Below, one piece after another: positions 1 through 7,276 of a stretch of DNA of 12,419 bases; positions within the stretch are counted from its first letter, which is position 1; each line of letters begins with the position of its first letter. The DNA is taken from the NCBI RefSeq assembly GCF_001949145.1, contig NW_019091369.1, positions 1,314,379 through 1,326,797 on the forward strand, in the 5' to 3' direction. The stretch comes from Acanthaster planci (lineage: Eukaryota > Echinodermata > Asteroidea > Valvatida > Acanthasteridae). The notes beneath the pieces are model-generated. The model saw nothing but the letters and a program-made list of their open reading frames with translations, made no database searches and had not been told where the DNA came from. Position numbers and translations under genes: made by a program.

Positions 1-1144
1 TTATGGTAGAGAGTGTGGTTATTATATTTAACTGATACTGCATGGGCACGTACCCCTGCCAGTTTGTTTCCAGCAATGGTGATGTCGTAACTCTCTGTAC
101 GCAACTCTGGTCTTATCATTTCAGTCATGCTGCCAATGGATGTGTGGGTTCCATGTGTTGTTTTGTGGTTGTAGCTCTTGGATCACATTTAGTTTTGTCA
201 TACGTCGGTCTTAGATACTGTCTGTTCATTGGCCCAGAACGATCACGTGAGAGGGCGATATATCCGCATGTCACACTCACCGTGCAGGCACGCGCACAAG
301 GGGAAAGAGCTTCAAGAAGTTCAAAAGCAACTGTTGTCGCTCATTTAGTCAGTTTTTCATGGTACCCATGATACATTTTGTGCACAGGTTACCAGGGCAT
401 TCAATCAGTGGTCATGCTCATTTAACAGACTCATTCTTATCCCCGCAGTGTATTAGGTAATGCAGGGACTAGTTAAACCTGACTACATGACATGTGAACT
501 GGTACTCACTGGTTCCCGCACTACTTTTCCTTTGAAGTTTACGCAATTAACAAAAGTGAGGGAACAATGCATTCACAGACGATGTTGTTTATATCTTTTA
601 TGTGAGTTACACAGTTTGACAGTAGGTTTATCGTCTTCTGAAGTTCTGAAATTCGGAGTTGGTATCTTTGGATAAATTCCACAATCTCAACATAATTAAG
701 ACAGAGGTATGACAAAGCAATTGTTGACTGCTATAATGTGGGACATGGATGTTTTGAACACCCAAGTGACGCATAGCGCCCCATGGCGAAATTTTAAGAG
801 TACTCCCCAGAGAGTGAATATTGTCTTAGAATACTTTGTTGGCCCATGGAGCAGGGGTAGTATCATCACCATGTCTGGGGCACTTACATGTACATGTATC
901 TAAATTTAGCGGTGATCTTTACCGAAAGATTCCAGTTTCACGTGGTTGATCATTCAGAGTGATACCTATCAGAGTTTTTTTAAGATGGACAACAGCCGTA
1001 GCAGTCCTGAATCCTCCAGTTTTAATACAGTTTTGCACACTCTGTAGAGAGTTATGGTGAAAAAACCCTCCTTGCATTGCTCCATGACAACACAGCAGAC
1101 AGAATTTGAGATCCAGTTTTGTTTTACAACCATTACATGTTCAG
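1..1144. other. Non-coding stretch, probably intron of a plus-strand gene
   Basis: No convincing coding sequence lies here. Short open frames on both strands have no recognisable domains and no steady codon bias. If the exon at 1145-1238 is real, this is the 3' part of the intron before it. Several acceptor-like sites occur on the plus strand, such as the pyrimidine-rich stretch ending in AG at about 434-448, but the open frames after them close quickly. I see no RNA gene or repeat here. Confidence 0.4.
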
Positions 1145-1238
1145 GTATGAGAGTTCTGACAGTGAAGATGATGCAGAGGATCAGCATTCCAACGCCGGTT
1201 CCTCTAGCGGCTTTGAGCGACACATTTGCTACCTGTAA
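1145..1238 (+). CDS. Putative terminal coding exon with acidic Ser/Asp/Glu C-terminus (partial gene)
   Basis: The protein is not recognised. An acceptor-like stretch (TTTTGTTTTACAACC, then ATGTTCAG) ends at 1144. One base then completes a codon started in an upstream exon, and 30 codons follow to a TAA at 1236-1238. The peptide starts YESSDSEDDAEDQ, continues with a Ser/Gly-rich stretch and ends FERHICYL. The SSDSEDDAED run looks like a CK2-type acidic phosphorylation cluster. Support comes from the low-complexity acidic composition typical of real C-terminal tails, the local CpG content compared with its flanks, and the acceptor placed directly before the open frame. The upstream exon would have to end in phase 2 and lies outside the window or unrecognised in 1-1144. 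With so few codons, chance is a serious alternative. Confidence 0.4.
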
Positions 1239-1836
1239 AAGCTGGTAGGTAACAATTCTCCCCCCCCCCGGAAAACTAGCTGAATGGCATTCAGCCAAGC
1301 ACATGACAAAATGCCCCCCAATCTAGCCAAATGTGTAGCATTGTCTTTGTCTGATGGAGGTCTAGTCTTTGATACAATTCACGGTACTTTCCTATTCCAG
1401 CAGTTCTGGTCATATCTTCATCAGATTGAAGGCTTGGCTCACATCTGTACTACAGATCTGTCCTGTTCATGTCACATTATTTCCTCCTCTTGCCCATTTA
1501 GGGCAAACATAAATTAGACAATGTTGCTAAATCCTTGAGCAAATAGGTTCAAGTCGTAAGTGTTGACCTTGATATTTTACGTTTGCTTGTATGCCCTCCC
1601 AGTTTTGTTCAATTTAGAAGTAATCCTCAATTGTATAAAGAACAAAATCTGAATGTGAACTCAAATATGGACTTGTTATGACAGGTGGTTTAGGAAGAGA
1701 TAGCATTGCAGGTGATAAACTCTTAGATCATATCCTTCCAGTTTTCAGGAAAATGGGCTTTGGGGATTTACAGTGAAATAATGGCAAAGCGACCACAAGC
1801 TTTTGCGTGTCATTGGATCTGGCCTTTGTAATGTCG

Positions 1837-1975
1837 GTTTTGGTTTCTACAAAACAGTTTGCACGTGAAGCATATCTTGAAGCCTGTTCTTTGTGAAAAT
1901 GTACAACTTTCATTTTCACAAAGAACAGGCTTCAAGATATGCTTCACGTGCAAACTGTTTTGTAGAAACCAAAAC
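1837..1975. repeat. Perfect 65-bp inverted repeat with 9-nt loop
   Basis: The left arm (1837-1901) is the exact reverse complement of the right arm (1911-1975). The loop, 1902-1910, reads TACAACTTT. The arms hold a CACGTG core at 1862-1867 and 1945-1950. Identity stops abruptly at the outer ends, where 1836 and 1976 do not pair. There is no target-site duplication and no coding capacity, so this does not look like a DNA transposon with terminal repeats. Transcribed from either strand it would form an uninterrupted 65-bp RNA duplex. Confidence 0.97.
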
Positions 1976-1977
1976 AA

Positions 1978-1999
1978 ATACAGGTACGTGTACCTGTAT
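1978..1999. repeat. Short palindrome, 10-bp arms and 2-nt spacer
   Basis: ATACAGGTAC at 1978-1987 is followed by GT and then by its exact reverse complement at 1990-1999. It starts two bases beyond the right arm of the 65-bp inverted repeat. No function is evident. Confidence 0.9.
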
Positions 2000-4111
2000 A
2001 TTTACCCCAGACGTCATGCCTATTTGTATGTATGTGCGAAATGTGTTTGTATTCTTGTTAAAAGTTGAAAAGAATTGGCAGCCAACGGTTTCTGAACATG
2101 ACATCAGTGGGGGCTTTCAAATTGCCAAAGTGTAAAGTTGTCAGTTGCATTGTCTTGTCCTGAACAATGCCTAAATTATCAACACTGAGAATTTTTAAAA
2201 GTTCTGCCTGAAGAAACCTGTATGTTGAAACTCAAGAGCTCAAAGATGTTTACCACATTGTAAGGTAGCATTGTCATCACTGACAAATTCCTGAGTGACA
2301 AAGTCTAATTAACTAGGTATTGCTCTTTGAAACCTGTGCAGATCTACCGAAGTCCATCAGAGAGACATGTTAATTCCCTTGTGAATTACAGTCGCTTGGC
2401 TGTACAGACCTGAACCCAGCAAAAGCAATCAAGACAAATTGGTGGATTTGGGCAGATTTTGCAATACATGAGGAGTATAGTAGGAAATTGGCCTAGTGCC
2501 AAGACCAGAAAGTCCGAGAGAGAAGTCTGTAAGGGTTATTTATAGTACCAAGAGATCTCTGTCATTAATCGAATCATGGTTACTGTTGTGCTTATATTAT
2601 CATTGTGACACATTGTAATTGGAAGATGAAGTACTTGTTTCCTGTGAGTTGCGAATATGTATTCATCGGTGCCATCTGAAATCAGAGTTTTTTATAATGT
2701 GAATATGCTTTAGTGTTTGGTAAATTTTTGTTTAAATTTGGGTATATGTGTGAATGGAATGTGGATGGAAAGGCATGTTGGGGGAAATTTTTATTTTTCA
2801 AAACTCCAGAGAGATCTGGAATTTATATGAAGAATGTCGGCCTTTTGATTTATTTTGCCTCTGTGAGGCCTATACCACAGGTCTGTTAGACATCACTCTT
2901 CTAGTCTTAGGAAACAAGGACAACCCCCCCTCCACTACTACCACAGCACCGCCCACCAACATGAGCCTTTATCATTCTTGAATATGCATCAGTTTTGGTT
3001 GCTTCCCAAGATTTTGAGATGTTTGTGTTTTTCATAGGAATGCTGTATTGTTCCCCAGCTGAACTGTAAACAAAATATAACTGAGTACTCGGAGACCAGG
3101 CTGAAGTAGGTAATTTAGATGTGTAACAGGTTGTCTCCCTACTTGTTAATTTTCATGATAGTAGGAATATGACGTAAAGCACAACTTTCATTTGAAGGCA
3201 GCTGTTACAGTTACAGGCAAGGAAAGTTGTGTTATTTGCCTGTTTTCTATCTGTATTGGTATCATACCCTGGATGTTATCTTATAATCCCTTAGCCTGGC
3301 TTGGGGTCATAAATGACGGACCAGCTGGAAGTTAGTGGAGCTGACGTTTTGGAATGGGCCGCGTTCTTGTTCCGTCAGAATCTATCTTAAGCTCTGAACA
3401 GAGTGATTGCAAACACGTCCAATCAACCCAAATTGGGAGATTTTTTACAGTCTTCCGGCTTGACCCCACAACTGATACAGCAAATCAGTTAAGCCTTCCC
3501 AGCCCCAATGCATCAAAATCCACTATCTGACTTGGTTGGATTCTGAAGGGTCAGTACTGGAGGCCAGACATAACTGTACATGGACCTCAGTGTCCTTGTT
3601 TTGTACAAAGAATGCGTCACTGTTGTACAGCATAGTGTTTGATAGATTTAGGAGTCCCCTACAAAAATGTCGCGGAACTTCAGTTAGGGCCAATGTACTA
3701 AATCAAAGATGTTACAATAGTCGTTCAAGGTCAGAGGTGGATCTTGAATACAAAAGCTTTAACGAATGAAAAATATAACAAGTGAAGATTAACTTTCCAT
3801 TTGTCATGTTGCGAGTTTGCAATCATCAGTCTTCTTAAAATTTTGACAAATCACTTTTACAAATAAGCCGGGAATTCATTTTAGTTTGTTTGACTTTGTA
3901 TTCCCTTTACGAAATTCCACCGGCATATTTATATTGTGTTTATATAACCAGCATTAAAAAAGGCTGCAACTATTCTTGTATTTTGTATTCAAAACAAAAT
4001 TTATTTTTAAAATCATTTTTAATTACAAGATATATACATAAGCAGCGTGTACATTATATACATCTTAATCTTTCCAATGCAGAGCATTTATTTTACGTGT
4101 GAGTGGCTGTT

Positions 4112-4123
4112 AATAAATTTATT
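4112..4123. terminator. Palindromic poly(A) hexamers on both strands (AATAAATTTATT)
   Basis: AATAAA (4112-4117) directly abuts TTTATT (4118-4123), so both strands read AATAAA. It lies between two genes that would converge and could in principle act as a cleavage and polyadenylation signal for either. The surrounding sequence is very AT-rich, so a chance match is likely. Another minus-strand AATAAA lies at 4087-4092. Confidence 0.25.
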
Positions 4124-4236
4124 ACACATTCATTGTACAGGCTTTCTAAAATATTAATTCCTATATTTATGGTAGACTTTTATTGCTTTTCCAATGATGT
4201 ACATGTAAAGGTAAAATTGTGACAAGGTGTACTTGT

Positions 4237-4242
4237 AATAAA
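4237..4242 (+). terminator. Candidate poly(A) signal AATAAA, plus strand
   Basis: The hexamer lies about 3 kb downstream of the putative plus-strand stop codon. A strongly T- and GT-rich tract follows, but about 60 to 120 bases on, which is farther than a typical downstream element. Another plus-strand AATAAA at 4621-4626 is an alternative. The choice cannot be settled from sequence. Confidence 0.25.
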
Positions 4243-4301
4243 GTGGAAACCGTCCGTTATTGCGGACTCCCTGCGGATGTATCGCACATTTCCTTTGGTT
4301 A

Positions 4302-4362
4302 TCTTTTTTCTTTTCTTTTCTTTTTTCTTTTCTTGTTTTTGGGGTGTTTTTTTGTTTTTTGG
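4302..4362 (+). repeat. Low-complexity pyrimidine tract, then GT-rich run
   Basis: TCTTTTTTC/TTTTC blocks are repeated on the plus strand, followed by TTTTTGGGG and TG-rich sequence. On the minus strand this is a purine tract. It could act as a downstream element for plus-strand polyadenylation or be a simple low-complexity tract. Confidence 0.7.
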
Positions 4363-4639
4363 TAGCGATTAGTTCAAAATTTGTGGTTATTATATAACAT
4401 ATCCGTGCAATAATTTGTTTAATACAGTCTTAAGAAGTAATTTCAGTAATACAAATAATGAACTTTTGTGTGTTCATTCGTACTTTGGCCAAAAATAAGC
4501 CATCTGACCCACCGCCATCTTCATTACCAGAGGAAACAGACATTCTGACCTCTTCTAAACCTGCCCCCCTCTCTTACATTATCGTGTTTTGGCTTTAAAC
4601 TGCCATCATTCCTTGTCCTGAATAAAATAATGCCTGCAC

Positions 4640-5609
4640 TGTATATGCATACTTAGAAGTACAAAGCTCGTCAAGTAGACTTCCTGCGTAAGCTTGATGT
4701 GGCCTTCCGCTCCACCACAAAATAACGGAAACCCACCATCTGTCCTGAAGCTAACGGACGTTACTATCTTCCGTCCGGTTGCTCTCAGTTATCCTGTTAA
4801 CTGTACTTTTTTCTAAGGCCTTTCGACCGCTGTAAAGAGAATTGATGGTGATGACACCCATTTATTCATGTATTGAGGCCTATACTTCAAATGGTATTTT
4901 GGCCTTTTCAATCATTCAATGAAGACATTTTATTCGATCTGTACACTTTCGTCGACGAGGTATTTTCTTTGGCTATAATCGATAATTATGGCTATAAAAG
5001 GGACATCAAGCTGTTTACAAAATCATTTCCAAATGTGACAAAAGTATTCATTCGAATGAATAATTCGCACGGCACAAAATCAGAATAGCAAAGGAATGCT
5101 CATAAAAATAGCAAAAGTTACATGGAGTAACATCACGGGTGTGCATCAGCAATTCTATTTAAAGTACAAAAAGCTCAGATTGTGTAAATCTGGTGGGAAA
5201 TGTTTTGAAGAAGGTGCTTTGTTAAGACCTGCTGAACAACAAAGAGTTGAACAGTTACAACATCCTCGCTGTTCTATGCCAGCTGAGATATGCACACGCT
5301 CACAAATAGCCTAGTCGAAACACTCTCCAGTAACTCAAGAAATAGAGGCAACTAGTTCGTGAGTACACGTACTAAATTCGGCTTTATATGAATTGTGTTA
5401 CGAAGCATCGGGGTGGTTCTAGCCTAGAACGTCTTTTCACACTCTCAGAGAATCAAAATTAAGTCTTGATTATACGCGTATCCATTACTGGTATTTACGG
5501 TATCAAGTGTTAACTTTCTATAAATAGACAAAATGGCCGGTGGTCAGTTTTTAGTGTATGCTGTCATGTTCAATATTCATTGCTGCATCTCTGCGATCTG
5601 GCATTTCAT
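4640..5609 (-). other. Probable 3' UTR of the minus-strand receptor-like gene and intergenic sequence
   Basis: This sequence follows the TGA (5612-5610) of the receptor-like gene and has no supportable coding sequence on either strand. Small open frames at 4873-5314 show no domains. The first minus-strand AATAAA hexamers after the stop are at 4934-4929 and 4866-4861, which would give a 3' UTR of roughly 700-770 bases. The boundary with the converging plus-strand transcript is not visible. Confidence 0.4.
4861..4934 (-). terminator. Two candidate poly(A) signals for the minus-strand gene
   Basis: AATAAA reads on the minus strand at 4934-4929 and again at 4866-4861. These are the nearest exact hexamers downstream of the stop codon of the receptor-like gene. 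The second is followed on the minus strand by TGGGTGTCATC, a modest GT-rich stretch. Usage would need transcript ends. Confidence 0.35.
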
Positions 5610-7276
5610 TCACAGCCCTTTCCAGTCCCCGGGGTAGGGTAAAGTCGCTGTTGATGTTGGGCAGTCGTAGTCTACCTCTTCAGGTGAGGATTTTTTGCTC
5701 AACTTTCCCTTGAGACTCCAGCGAAACTTCTTCCGAGGTTCAGTCACGTTCGGCGGCTTGGTACCGCGAGGTGGTAGGCGGGGATGCGGTTCGGCAGGGA
5801 CCCATTCTGACGCTACGCACTCTGCTGTTGACCCGCTGACTTGCTGACTCTTCACCATAGCTGACCGGCTGCGCTGGGGTAACTTCCCATACGGACCGTC
5901 GTAGGTATCGGGGTTACGGGTGAAGTTTTTAGCGGAGTAGCTGCGTTGCAGCCTGCCGTAGGGGTTCGTGTCTAGGTCCGCTACCCCACGTGGGCACTTT
6001 GGTAGTTCTATCTTTTGTGACGGGGCCCTGCTCAATCTTGAGTAGACTCCGTCGTCTGGTGGTGACACTGACTTCGTGGGAGGACCACACGGCTCGTAAG
6101 CGTTGCTCGACAGCGGTCGCTGCGCTAAATCGGGCCGGGTCGTCTCCGGTCTGCGGTCGAGCACCGCAAACATCTCAGCATCCCTAGGGCTGAAGCCGAA
6201 AGGAGACGCCAGCGTGGGCGAAGCGGCCGAGAGAGACCCACGGGACGAAGCCTGCGATGAAACCCTAGAACGCTCGCTGCTCGTGCGGGAAGTGGACCGA
6301 TTATTGATTGGTAGCCCACCAGCCGGGGAGTTGATCAGTGACTGTGGTTCGAGCTCATCGTAGTCGTCATCTGGAATCTTGGGACTGTCCAGGTTTACTT
6401 GTTGCTCGAGGGTAAAGTAAAATGGGTCGATGTTTGGGGTAGCACTCTGTCTTTGAAGAGAGGTTGACGAACTACCGTTAGCTTCCTTACGTAGAGCTAC
6501 TGGGGAGTTTCTCGAAGGGATGTTCATGTTAGAGTCAGTCTGGTATAGATTCAGGTTGGGTTCGCTGTGGTTGACAGTCAGGGGGGACCCAGTTCTTGGG
6601 ATGTTCATGAGAGAGGAGCTTCGCTGGACAGACATCGGTGACTCGCATCGTTGAACAGACATCGGGGACTCGCATCGTTCGCGTTGGACAGACATTGGTG
6701 ACTCGCAGCGTTGGACGGTCATTGGCGAGTCGCTCCGCTGTACTGTCATGGGTGAGCTACAGCGTTGCAGACCGGCTGGTGAGACTGGCCGGTTCTGCTG
6801 GACTGGAGATTGGCTTCGCCTTTCATCTTTTCCTAGAATCATTGGTAGGTAGCCAGGCGGTCGGTTTCCCGTGTTGCCTGTTGGTGCTATTGAATCAAAG
6901 GGGTCGGCATAATCATCTTCTATGGTCACGCCGCCGTGGTAGATGCAGCTCAGCGACTTGCCGCTACGGTCCACTGTCTGCGGCTCGTCCACCACATTCG
7001 AGTGCGGCCGGCTCTTGGCCTTTTCCGCAGCGGACTCTTGTTTTCCGTTGGGCCGCCACTCTGCCATGAGACTACGGCGTGACGTGCCACCCGGTAGAGG
7101 CGGTGCGCTCCCGTAATTGCAGACCATGGCCGCCACGCTGGCTGGCAACGGGGCGTCCATTGCTGGAAGGGGAGAATGGACAGATAACGGTCTGCGGTGG
7201 TAGTTGTGCACGCTAGATCGGATGCTGCCTCCTCGTTGAAACATGTCTGGTAGCGCAGGAGGTGTCTTGGTAACTT
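5610..7276 (-). CDS. Terminal exon: long Ser/Pro-rich cytoplasmic tail with tandem repeats and Tyr motifs
   Basis: The acceptor is a T-rich tract ending CCCAG at 7277. The exon starts with two bases that complete a Glu codon, then VTKTPPALPD, then a Met at 7244 that is internal and used here only for numbering (residues 1-544). The stop is TGA at 5612-5610. Visible along the chain: YADP (Y112) and DPF (114-116); YLPM (Y132), a PI3K p85-type YxxM; ten 9-residue repeats (161-252); a second DPF (273-275) then YFTL (Y276); YDEL (Y295); an Arg/Ser-rich stretch (316-340); YSRL, YGRL and YGKL (Y401, Y429, Y452); YDGP (Y448); PRLPPR (488-493), a class II SH3-type PxxPxR; a basic-aromatic patch (504-520); and YDCP (Y526). 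It ends PYPGDWKGL, which is not a standard PDZ ligand. The tail is predicted to be disordered. Motif assignments follow known consensus patterns; binding is not shown. Confidence 0.93.

Larger units (their letters stand above)
1239..4260 (+). other. Long AT-rich non-coding region, possible 3' UTR of the plus-strand gene
   Basis: About 3 kb without a supportable gene. Open frames on both strands are short, unrelated to known domains and interrupted everywhere. If the exon ending at 1238 is real, this region is most simply its 3' UTR, reaching one of the AATAAA hexamers at 4112, 4237 or 4621. It holds the 65-bp inverted repeat (1837-1975), a small palindrome (1978-1999) and a 10-bp inverted pair (CACAACTTTC at about 3179, its complement about 30 bases on). 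It could equally be intergenic. Confidence 0.35.

Noticed and set aside
42-371. Open frame of 109 codons on the plus strand with a hydrophobic middle
   Set aside because: No recognisable domain or signal peptide, mixed composition, and stop codons in neighbouring sequence with no clear donor. Length is within chance expectation.
1837-1975. Intact MITE or DNA transposon terminal repeats
   Set aside because: The arms meet at a 9-nt loop with no internal sequence, and there is no target-site duplication at 1836/1976.
5613-5624. C-terminal PDZ ligand (WKGL)
   Set aside because: The residue at -2 is Lys, which fits neither the class I (Ser/Thr) nor the class II (hydrophobic) pattern.
5862-6044. 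ITAM in the cytoplasmic tail
   Set aside because: The YxxL pairs are 19 and 24 residues apart, outside the 6-12 residue spacing of ITAMs.
6638-7069. Plus-strand open frame of 143 codons, and a similar one at 6103-6363
   Set aside because: Both lie antisense to the well-supported terminal exon and arise from its GC-rich repeated codons.
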